From: Ruminococcaceae bacterium UBA1244
GTDB lineage: Bacteria > Bacillota > Clostridia > Oscillospirales > Acutalibacteraceae
Reading direction: 5' to 3'
NCBI GenBank assembly: GCA_002308635.1
Contig: DBWG01000134.1
Coordinates: 1 to 21,711, forward strand
Length of the DNA: 21,711 nucleotides
The notes under the pieces were generated by a model. That model did no database searches, was not told the origin of the DNA, and worked only from the letters and a program-made list of their open reading frames with translations. Each line of letters starts with the position of its first letter. Within the stretch, counting starts at the first letter, position 1. Made by a program: the position numbers and the translations under genes. Shown here one piece after another: positions 15,508-21,711 of the stretch.

Positions 15508-16733
15508 TGAAGCTTACCGCAATTATCGGAAAAAACTTCGGTGACGAAGGAAAGGGACTTGCCGCCGACTATTTTTCCATGACGGCTCAGAAAAACGGCG
15601 AATCCTGTCTTGTTGTGCGCCACAACGGCGGCGCTCAGGCAGGTCATACCGTGGATTTTCCGGACAGGCGGTTCGTCTTTCATCAGCTTTCGTCAGGCTC
15701 GTTCCGCAGTGCCGACACTCTTTGGTCAGATACATTTCTTCCCGACCTTTTCAAGCTCCGTGAAGAAACCGAAAGCTTTTTTGCGATCGGCGGTAAAATA
15801 CCAAAGATATACGCTTCAAAAAACTGCCGCTGTGTTATCATTGACGATGTGCTGATAAACATGGCTCTTGAAACATCCCGCAGAGAAAACCGTCACGGGA
15901 GCTGCGGCATGGGAATCAACGAATGTGTCGTCCGCTCAGAAACAAAGTATGTGCTTTCACTCGGCAGGATACTTTCTCTCACCTGTGAGGGACTTTACAA
16001 TGAACTGCGCCGCATACGAAAAGAATACGTTCCCGAAAGACTCAGGGAATTGAAACTCTCAAAAAACGATCTCGGCGAATACGGCGAGCTTCTCGAAAAC
16101 GATAACGTACTCTATAACGCCGCAGAAGAAATGAAACGTGCCGAATGTCTTATCATACCGGTGAATGACCTGCCAAAAAATTATGACCGCATCATATTTG
16201 AGGGCGCTCAGGGACTTCTGCTTGACGAGCTTAACGAGGACTTTGCTCCTCACCTGACAAGCTCACGGACAGGAATACATAATCCCGCCGTATTTTGCCG
16301 TAAATATTTTCCTGACCAAACGCTTGAAGCCGTATATATGACCCGCTCATACGTCACACGCCACGGCGCAGGCCTTCTGCCATACGAAGGTATGTTAAGC
16401 AGTGAGCTTTATCCCATAACCGACAAAACAAATATGCCAAACGAATGGCAGGGTCGTATGAGAACTGCCGTTCACGGAAAACCGGAAGAATTTTCCGCTC
16501 CTGTCATAAAGGATATTTCAGGAAACGAAAATATTATCATTCCGTCGCTGTTCATCACTCACCTCAATGAAACCGGCGGCAATATCTGCACATCCGAAGG
16601 AGATCACGAACTTTCAGACTTTTTCATGTCATACAATATAAACGAGCTTTTCAGACAGGTGTATATTTCCTCTTCGCCATTCGGAGATGAAGTCAGGATC
16701 CTCTCAAAAAATAATAAGGGGGCAGAAAAATGA
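15507..16733 (+). CDS. Divergent adenylosuccinate-synthetase paralogue
   Basis: 408 residues, PurA fold throughout. Conserved: GDEGKG with D13, NGGAQAGHT with H48 (the catalytic pair of PurA), EGAQGLLLD (232-240), TSS (251-253), YVTRHGAG (282-289). Changed: the aspartate-binding loop, normally TTGRxRR, reads WQGRMR (314-319); the guanine-recognition TKLD reads THLN (351-354); the C-terminal STGPDR reads SSSPFGD (388-394). IMP-loop GRGIGP reads CGMGIN. It is also about 20 residues shorter than usual. I infer a ligase of the same chemistry (phosphoryl-activated purine oxo group plus an amine) with different substrates, rather than the housekeeping purA. Overlaps the vWA gene before it by 1 nt and the LRR gene after it by 4 nt. 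Confidence 0.82.
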   Translation: MKLTAIIGKNFGDEGKGLAADYFSMTAQKNGESCLVVRHNGGAQAGHTVDFPDRRFVFHQLSSGSFRSADTLWSDTFLPDLFKLREETESFFAIGGKIPKIYASKNCRCVIIDDVLINMALETSRRENRHGSCGMGINECVVRSETKYVLSLGRILSLTCEGLYNELRRIRKEYVPERLRELKLSKNDLGEYGELLENDNVLYNAAEEMKRAECLIIPVNDLPKNYDRIIFEGAQGLLLDELNEDFAPHLTSSRTGIHNPAVFCRKYFPDQTLEAVYMTRSYVTRHGAGLLPYEGMLSSELYPITDKTNMPNEWQGRMRTAVHGKPEEFSAPVIKDISGNENIIIPSLFITHLNETGGNICTSEGDHELSDFFMSYNINELFRQVYISSSPFGDEVRILSKNNKGAEK

Positions 16734-18121
16734 AATCAAAAATATTCAGAAAAATATTTGCAGTATCCTTGTCAGCTCTTATGCTCATGGGTACGGCTGT
16801 ATCAGTATCAGCCGCAAGCTTTACCCAGTCAATACAGACTGCGGCAGTACTTACCGAAGGAAAATTCTCATATTCAATAAACGATGACGGAACAGCATCC
16901 ATCACAAAATACAACGGCAATGAAAAAAGCGTTGTGATCCCGTCCGTCATCGGCGGCAAAAAGGTTACCGTTATCGGTGACAAGGCATTTGAAGAAAACA
17001 AGACGCTCGTTGATATAAAAATACCCGACGGTGTCACAAGAATAGGCTTCAACGCTTTTTCGTGGTGTACCTCTATCACCAGCGTAACACTTCCCAACAC
17101 CGTGACGTATGTCGGTGACGGCGCATTCAACGGCTGTACAAGCATGACATATCTCAGTCTGCCAAACAGCCTTGTTGATATCGAACAGTTCGCCTTTGCA
17201 AGCTGCTATTCGCTGAAGGTCGCAGCTCTTCCGGACTATATAAAAAGACTGAAACGTTCCATCTTTGAAGGATGCAGGTCACTTAAAACAGTAAGGCTGC
17301 CTTCAAATGTTGAGCGGATATATGACAATGCCTTCGGCGGATGCAGTTCGCTTGTTTCCGTTTATGTTCCGGAAAAGGCAACGAAAATATTCAGCCTTGC
17401 TTTCCGTGACTGCAGTGAGCTGAGGAATTTCACCATCGCCGGAAAGGATACGGAATTCGACCCGCTCACCTTTGAGAATTGCAGCCTTCTTACTATCTAC
17501 GGAGTAAAGGGCGGCGTTACGGAATCGAATGCAAAAAAATATAACATACCGTTCTCCACAAAAAAAGCTCCGGCAGTGAGCCTTTCAACACTGTCATCCG
17601 ATTCAATAGACTATGGTGAGTCCGTGACTCTCAAAGCCTCAGCAATCAACGGCACAGCGCCCTATCAGTATGCGGTCTACTTCCGCAGCGCCGATTCCCA
17701 GACATGGATAAGGGCTTGTTCGTATTCAAAGAACAATTCCATTGCCGTCACTCCCCGCTCTGTCGGAAAGAATATCATCAGGCTGAAAATAAAGGACGCT
17801 GACGGAAAGATAACAAATACCGACTATGAACTACAGGTCAGAGCAAAGCTCACAAACAATTCAAAGATCAGCAAAAGCACCGCAAAATCAGGTGAAGAAG
17901 CGCTTCTCACCTGCAAGGCTTCCGGCAGTAAGGGATATCTTTATTCCGTGAGTGTCAGAAAAGGAAAGTATGCCGAATGGCAGACGGTTTCCGGCTACAG
18001 CAGTACAAGCTCCTTCAAAATAACCCAGAACTCTCCTGCGACCTACTTCTATAAAGTCACAGTAAAGGATTCCTACGGACATACCTCCGAAAAGACACTT
18101 CCGATCAGATTCACAAGATAA
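16730..18121 (+). CDS. Secreted BspA-type leucine-rich-repeat protein with triple-tyrosine-like tail
   Basis: 463 residues. Signal peptide 1 to about 28 (KIFAVSLSALMLMGTAVSVSA). Residues about 68-276 hold roughly eight BspA-type LRRs (LRR_5 family) of 23 residues with the AF-GC-SL--V-LP--V--I consensus, mediating binding to proteins or host surfaces in known members. Two 90-residue repeats follow (281-372, 373-463), of the kind found in the proteins at 4597 and 7816; the last starts LTNNSKIS. No wall-sorting motif. ATG overlaps the PurA-like stop (ATGA) and AAGGGGG lies 6 nt upstream, so an exported protein is the last gene of an otherwise cytosolic operon. A bidirectional terminator follows 4 bp later. 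Confidence 0.85.
   Translation: MKSKIFRKIFAVSLSALMLMGTAVSVSAASFTQSIQTAAVLTEGKFSYSINDDGTASITKYNGNEKSVVIPSVIGGKKVTVIGDKAFEENKTLVDIKIPDGVTRIGFNAFSWCTSITSVTLPNTVTYVGDGAFNGCTSMTYLSLPNSLVDIEQFAFASCYSLKVAALPDYIKRLKRSIFEGCRSLKTVRLPSNVERIYDNAFGGCSSLVSVYVPEKATKIFSLAFRDCSELRNFTIAGKDTEFDPLTFENCSLLTIYGVKGGVTESNAKKYNIPFSTKKAPAVSLSTLSSDSIDYGESVTLKASAINGTAPYQYAVYFRSADSQTWIRACSYSKNNSIAVTPRSVGKNIIRLKIKDADGKITNTDYELQVRAKLTNNSKISKSTAKSGEEALLTCKASGSKGYLYSVSVRKGKYAEWQTVSGYSSTSSFKITQNSPATYFYKVTVKDSYGHTSEKTLPIRFTR
16931..17557 (+). repeat. BspA-type LRR array
   Basis: About eight imperfect 23-codon units with conserved AF, GC and LP positions, such as NAFSWCTSITSVTLPNTV and GAFNGCTSMTYLSLPNSL. The last two units are eroded. 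Confidence 0.8.
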
Positions 18122-18125
18122 CAAA

Positions 18126-18164
18126 AAGCGGGACTGACATCATGCAGTCCCGCTTATATTTTTT
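18126..18164. terminator. Bidirectional terminator between the LRR gene and the HAD gene
   Basis: AAGCGGGACTG (18126-18136) and CAGTCCCGCTT (18145-18155) are perfect 11-bp arms. ATATTTTTT follows on the plus strand and TTTTTGT on the minus strand. The HAD stop codon (18142-18140) lies in the loop. Confidence 0.93.
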
Positions 18165-18802
18165 ACAGCCGATATTATTTCCGTAGGCGATGATACCAAT
18201 ACAGAAGCGTCCTTTAGTTCCTCCGCCGTTCCGAAACCATACAAACAGCCGACAGACGGAATGTGATTCTTCGTGCCGACAAGTATATCAGAATCCCTAT
18301 CCCCTACCATTATAGATTCACTGTCGGGATATTTTTCCCTGACGAAAGAAAATATCTCCTCCTTCGGTATGAATCCGAAGGCCTCTCCGCAGAAATAATC
18401 CTCAAACCATCTGTCAAGTCCAAGAGCCTTTCTGTGAGCGTCCATATAATCGACACGGCAGTTTGAAAGCACCATCAGACGATGACCGTCATCTTTCAGT
18501 GTATCGAGCGTCTCTGTTATCCCGTCATAAAGCACAGCCCTGCCGCCAAGAATACCTTCAAGCATTTCATCTCCGATGATCCCGCTTGCCTTTTTTACTG
18601 TTTCTTTTGGCAGGTCAGGCATAAAGCTCTTCCACATTTCAGGCGCAGTCACGCCGAGATATTTTGACACGTCATCATCGGAATAATATCTTTCCTCCGC
18701 ATAGCCCTCTTTTACAAGATACTCATAAGCCCTGCGGAAAGCATCTCCGTAGAGCTTTTTTGTATTGTGGAGCGTACCGTCAAAATCAAAAAGTATTATC
18801 AT
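18140..18802 (-). CDS. HAD-family phosphatase, candidate riboflavin-pathway phosphatase
   Basis: 220 residues, cytosolic. All HAD motifs are present: DFDGTL (6-11, nucleophile D6, acid D8), S113 in LSNC, K147 in PKEEI, and GDRDSD (167-172). The helical cap between residues 15 and 90 makes it subfamily I, phosphoglycolate-phosphatase-like. Its ATG overlaps the ribH stop (ATGA), so it is translationally coupled as the last gene of the riboflavin operon. Dephosphorylation of the ribitylamino-pyrimidinedione 5'-phosphate is needed before RibH and is done by HAD enzymes in E. coli and B. subtilis, so that role is a reasonable inference. General phosphoglycolate or nucleotide phosphatase activity remains possible. 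Confidence 0.85.
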   Translation of the reverse strand: MIILFDFDGTLHNTKKLYGDAFRRAYEYLVKEGYAEERYYSDDDVSKYLGVTAPEMWKSFMPDLPKETVKKASGIIGDEMLEGILGGRAVLYDGITETLDTLKDDGHRLMVLSNCRVDYMDAHRKALGLDRWFEDYFCGEAFGFIPKEEIFSFVREKYPDSESIMVGDRDSDILVGTKNHIPSVGCLYGFGTAEELKDASVLVSSPTEIISAVKNISGTA

Positions 18803-19269
18803 ATCTGCCTCATAAGGTTGACCATCTCGATAGCTCCCAAAGCGCAGTCATAGCCCTTGTTTCCTGCCTTTGTGCCTGAACGTTCAATAGCCTGTTCAAT
18901 GTTTTCCGTTGCGATAACTCCGAAAAGCACCGGCACTCCTGTTTTCAGGCTTGCCTGAGCAATGCCCTTTGTTGTCTCGTTGACAACAAGCTCATAATGT
19001 GAAGTTGAGCCTCTTATTACCGCACCGACACATATTACCGCATCATACTTTTTGCTCTCAGCCATTTTCTGAGCGACTACAGGTATCTCAAAAGCCCCCG
19101 GCACCCATGCGGCATCAATATTTTTTTCTTCAACTCCGTGACGTACAAGCCCGTCAACAGCACCTTCAAGAAGCTTTTCAACGATAAAGCTGTTGAACCT
19201 TGAAGCGATTATTGCGACCTTCATACCTTCCGGCGCAACGACTTTTCCTTCTATAAGATTGATATTCAT
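18799..19269 (-). CDS. ribH: 6,7-dimethyl-8-ribityllumazine synthase
   Basis: 156 residues, usual length. It condenses 3,4-dihydroxy-2-butanone 4-phosphate with the ribitylamino-pyrimidinedione to give lumazine, typically as a pentamer or 60-mer shell. Diagnostic segments are ASRFN (22-26), VPGAFEIP (56-63), GAVIRGSTSHYE (82-93, catalytic H91) and LFGVIATENIEQAIERSG. AGGAGGAG lies 6-7 nt before the ATG. The gene is 15 nt downstream of ribBA and overlaps the HAD gene by 4 nt. Confidence 0.97.
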   Translation of the reverse strand: MNINLIEGKVVAPEGMKVAIIASRFNSFIVEKLLEGAVDGLVRHGVEEKNIDAAWVPGAFEIPVVAQKMAESKKYDAVICVGAVIRGSTSHYELVVNETTKGIAQASLKTGVPVLFGVIATENIEQAIERSGTKAGNKGYDCALGAIEMVNLMRQI

Positions 19270-19284
19270 TTTATACTCCTCCTG

Positions 19285-20499
19285 TTATTTCAGTTCTATA
19301 TTTTCAAAGATATGACCCATGCGTTCCTTTTTGGTTTTGAGATAAAACTCATCATACTGGCCGGGAGTTATCTCTATCGGTACACGTTCCTTTATCTTGA
19401 AGTCAAAGCCTTCAAGACCGTATATCTTGCTGGGATTGTTTGTCAGCAGTCTCAGAGACTTCACTCCAAGCTCCTGAAGTATCTGAGCGCCGTTCCAGTA
19501 TTCACGCAGGTCGGGCGCAAATCCGAGACGGATATTGGCGTCAACGGTATCAAATCCCTGTTCCTGAAGCTCGTATGCTTTAAGCTTGTTTATAAGACCT
19601 ATTCCCCTGCCTTCCTGACGCATATAGAGAATAATGCCTCTGCCCTCTTTCTGTATCATCTGCATAGCGGTATGGAGCTGTTCACCGCAGTCACAGCGTG
19701 ACGAACCGAAGACATCTCCCGTAAGGCACTCGGAATGTACACGGCAGAGAATATCCTCGCCGTCGCCTATCTCGCCGCAGACAAGAGCGATATGATGCTC
19801 ACCCGTAATGTCATTTACAAATCCATGTATCACAAAATCTCCGTAAGCCGTCGGAAGCTTTGCACACGCCTGTCTTATCATGTGGTTCTCATACCGTCTG
19901 ATGTAGTCCTGCAGATCCTTTATGGTAATAAAGCACAAGCCGTGTTCCTTTGCAAGCTCCCACAATTCGGGAGTTCTCATCATTGTTCCGTCATCACGCA
20001 TTATCTCACAGCAAAGCCCACATTCTTCAAGACCCGCAAGCCTGCAAAGATCAACAGTTGCTTCGGTATGTCCGTTCCTGACGAGAACACCGCCCTTTCT
20101 TGCAGTCAGCGGAAAAACGTGACCCGGCCTGCGAAGGTCTTCCGGCTTTGTTGAGGCATCCGCACACGCACGGCAGGTATATCCTCTTTCCTCTGCGGAA
20201 ATACCTGTCGTGGTATTGACATGATCGACAGAAACGGTAAACGCCGTACAGTGGTTATCGGTATTTTCAGCCACCATCTGCGGCAGTCTGAGACGCTTTG
20301 CTATCGTCTCGGACATCGGCGTACATATAAGTCCCCTGCCGTATTTCGCCATAAAATTAACGTTTTCCGTTGTAGCGAACTGAGCGGCGCATATCAGATC
20401 GCCCTCGTTTTCTCTGTCGGGATCATCCGTACAGAGTATCAGTTTCCCGTTTTTCAGCGCATCCAGCGCCTCATCAACAGTATTATATTTGTATTCCAT
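19285..20499 (-). CDS. ribBA: Bifunctional DHBP synthase / GTP cyclohydrolase II
   Basis: 404 residues. The N-terminal RibB domain (1 to about 200) turns ribulose 5-phosphate into dihydroxybutanone phosphate: DDPDRENEGDL (25-35) and RRPGHVFPL (123-131) are its active-site segments. The C-terminal RibA domain opens GTP: zinc ligands C258, C269 and C271 in the CLTGDVFGSSRCDC pattern, then YMRQEGRGIGL and the DTVDAN segment. Both domains look intact, so it should start both branches of the pathway. GGGGAG lies 8 nt before the ATG. A 76-bp AT-rich gap without a terminator separates it from ribE, so it is read as part of the operon. Confidence 0.97.
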   Translation of the reverse strand: MEYKYNTVDEALDALKNGKLILCTDDPDRENEGDLICAAQFATTENVNFMAKYGRGLICTPMSETIAKRLRLPQMVAENTDNHCTAFTVSVDHVNTTTGISAEERGYTCRACADASTKPEDLRRPGHVFPLTARKGGVLVRNGHTEATVDLCRLAGLEECGLCCEIMRDDGTMMRTPELWELAKEHGLCFITIKDLQDYIRRYENHMIRQACAKLPTAYGDFVIHGFVNDITGEHHIALVCGEIGDGEDILCRVHSECLTGDVFGSSRCDCGEQLHTAMQMIQKEGRGIILYMRQEGRGIGLINKLKAYELQEQGFDTVDANIRLGFAPDLREYWNGAQILQELGVKSLRLLTNNPSKIYGLEGFDFKIKERVPIEITPGQYDEFYLKTKKERMGHIFENIELK

Positions 20500-20575
20500 G
20501 ATCTTATCTCCCCGGAAGAAAATAATAAATAATAAAGAATAGTGAATAAATAATAATTATGGTCGCACTCCACAC
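20500..20575 (-). other. AT-rich ribE-ribBA gap with GGAGTG patch
   Basis: On the minus strand GAGTGTGGAGTGCGACC (20577-20561) is followed by TTATTATTTATT-like runs up to the ribBA Shine-Dalgarno. The first part resembles 7248-7270. No promoter or terminator can be named with confidence. Confidence 0.45.
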
Positions 20576-21226
20576 TCATAAAAACCCGTGTCTGGCGAGG
20601 AAGTCTTCAGTTATGCGGCTTTCCGGCTTGGGCTGTGTCTGAGCCGTCATAAGCCGCTGAACGTATTTTCCGATGATATCGTTTTCGAGATTTACGATAT
20701 CTCCGGCAGACTTTTTGAGAAGTGTAGTCTGTGCGCCGGTGTGCGGAATTATCGAAACCGCAAAGCTATTATCATCAAGAGATGCGACCGTCAGACTTAT
20801 GCCGTCAATTGCTATCGAACCCTTTTCAACGATAAGAGCGAGAATATTATTATCTGCGCCGACAGTTACCCAGACGGCATTTTCTTCTCTTTTTAATGAG
20901 AGTATCTTTCCCGTGCCGTCAATGTGACCTGAAACTATATGTCCGCCGAAACGTCCGTCCGCAGCCATAGCTCTTTCAAGGTTGACTGAATCGCCCTTTC
21001 TGAGAAAGCCTAAGTTTGAGCGCCTGAGAGTTTCCGGCATGACATCCGCACTGAAACCGTCCGGATAAAGCTCCGTTACAGTCAGGCAGACACCGTTGAC
21101 GGAAACAGAATCGCCGGTTCGGGTATTTTGCAGAACGGTCTGTGCATTGATCGTTATTTTTCCCGCTCTTGCTCCGGATATAACGCCGCTGACTGTTCCG
21201 ACCTCCTCAATTATCCCCGTGAACAT
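20576..21226 (-). CDS. ribE: Riboflavin synthase, alpha subunit type
   Basis: 216 residues, two lumazine-binding repeats. MFTGIIEEVG is the invariant start; the first barrel has VSVNGVCLTV (41-50) and FGGHIVSGHIDG (93-104), the second has IAIDGISLTV (138-147). It dismutates two lumazines to riboflavin. A longer frame begins 16 codons upstream, but GGGAGG 8 nt before the MFTG codon and family alignment settle the start at 21226. That start lies inside the 3' end of ribD (20-nt overlap), so the two are coupled. Confidence 0.96.
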   Translation of the reverse strand: MFTGIIEEVGTVSGVISGARAGKITINAQTVLQNTRTGDSVSVNGVCLTVTELYPDGFSADVMPETLRRSNLGFLRKGDSVNLERAMAADGRFGGHIVSGHIDGTGKILSLKREENAVWVTVGADNNILALIVEKGSIAIDGISLTVASLDDNSFAVSIIPHTGAQTTLLKKSAGDIVNLENDIIGKYVQRLMTAQTQPKPESRITEDFLARHGFL

Positions 21227-21711
21227 CTCCGGGACCTCCCTTGACATCGTATTCAAGAAGAACATCTTCTTCAAACTGAGTCATCTTCATATTGCACAGC
21301 ATGAACGCACTGTCAGGACTTTCAACGCCCTTTCCTCCGACAGGAGATTTTGCGTCCTTGCCGCCCATTATCTTTGGTGCGATGTATGCACACACATGAC
21401 TTACAACTCCGCATGAAAGTGCGGCTTCGTTGAGGTCGGCTCCTCCCTCTAAAAGTATACTCGAAATATTCATGCCTCCAAGCTGTTCCATCATAAAGCG
21501 GATATCCACCTTGCCGTCATCGGAGGGCAGTGTACAAACGGATACCCCCATCTCACGGAGCTTTTGTTTTTTGGCTTCGTTGTCGCAGGCGCATACGACC
21601 ATAGCCGGAAATTTTTCCGCACTCCTGCAAAGCTTTGATTCAAGCGGTATCCTGAGCTTTGAGTCAACAACTATCCTGAGCGGCTGGTGCAGTCCTTCGA
21701 TACGGCAGTTG
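21207..21711 (-). CDS. ribD: Riboflavin deaminase/reductase, C-terminal reductase part (5' end outside window)
   Basis: The visible 167 residues are the reductase domain of RibD, which reduces the ribosylamino ring to ribitylamino with NADPH. LHQPLRIVVDSKLRIPLESKL at the cut edge matches the family's RVVxDSxLRxPxxS strand, followed by SILLEGGADLNEAAL and YIAPKIMGGKDA, both diagnostic. The deaminase domain and start codon lie beyond position 21711. The frame stays open to the edge. The TGA (21209-21207) is inside ribE. It is the first visible gene of ribDE(BA)H-HAD; any FMN riboswitch would be further upstream. Confidence 0.93.
   Translation of the reverse strand, partial: NCRIEGLHQPLRIVVDSKLRIPLESKLCRSAEKFPAMVVCACDNEAKKQKLREMGVSVCTLPSDDGKVDIRFMMEQLGGMNISSILLEGGADLNEAALSCGVVSHVCAYIAPKIMGGKDAKSPVGGKGVESPDSAFMLCNMKMTQFEEDVLLEYDVKGGPGDVHGDN

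Noticed and set aside
15507..16733. Phage-type PurZ (2-aminoadenine genome system)
   Set aside because: D13 is kept, whereas PurZ changes that residue, and no phage polymerase, DatZ or MazZ-type gene is present. Chromosomal operon context also argues against it.
12648..16733. A standard TerY-P or tellurite-resistance system
   Set aside because: There is no PP2C phosphatase, TerD, TerC or TerB, and the kinase-like domain lacks catalytic residues. Only the vWA/kinase theme is shared.
21227..21274. 16-residue N-terminal extension of riboflavin synthase
   Set aside because: MFTGII is the family's start and has GGGAGG 8 nt upstream. The extension is in the ribD 3' end.

Overview
The window looks like chromosome from a low-to-mid GC Gram-positive anaerobe of the Clostridia, most like Ruminococcus (Oscillospiraceae). 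The basis is the gene content (DUF4250 beside rnpB, bacterial AsnB and NadE, a ribDE(BA)H operon), canonical TTGACA/TATAAT promoters with 17-bp spacers, and large secreted proteins ending in triple-tyrosine-like beta-sandwich repeats together with a BspA-type leucine-rich-repeat protein. Genus is an inference from general familiarity. There are no tRNAs, insertion sequences, phage genes or CRISPR arrays.

Layout. (1) 1-4500, housekeeping: the 5' end of RNase P RNA (minus strand, running off the left edge), a 58-residue DUF4250 protein, asnB (+), and convergent glutamine-dependent nadE (-). (2) 4500-9900, surface or secreted proteins: two head-to-head genes for repeat-rich exported proteins of 720 and 631 residues, separated by about 1 kb of AT-rich non-coding DNA. 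They share a nearly identical 73-bp promoter block (68 of 73 positions by eye). The gap also holds a cluster of TTATGAAC half-sites. (3) 9950-12530: a small operon of a MutS-family ATPase lacking the mismatch-recognition end, plus a cytoplasmic esterase-fold hydrolase. (4) 12550-18165, the most interesting part: behind a perfect consensus promoter lie five tightly packed genes. They encode a zinc-ribbon protein with a degenerate kinase-like domain, two tandem vWA paralogues, a divergent adenylosuccinate-synthetase paralogue and a secreted LRR protein. The last three reading frames touch or overlap (TAATG, ATGA), so they are probably made as one unit. (5) 18140-21711, minus strand: riboflavin operon ribD(partial)-ribE-ribBA-ribH followed by an ATGA-coupled HAD phosphatase, a candidate for the dephosphorylation step of riboflavin synthesis.

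Functional picture. The five-gene cassette combines a regulatory-looking part (zinc ribbon/pseudokinase, metal-dependent vWA scaffolds), an enzyme of purine-synthetase fold whose amino-acid and guanine-recognition motifs have changed, and an exported LRR protein. The LRR protein carries the same C-terminal repeat module as the two large exported proteins upstream. It recalls TerY-type vWA/kinase systems but has no PP2C phosphatase and no Ter proteins, and its kinase-like domain looks catalytically dead. I know no named system with this composition. Its job (stress response, conflict, or production of a modified nucleotide) is open.
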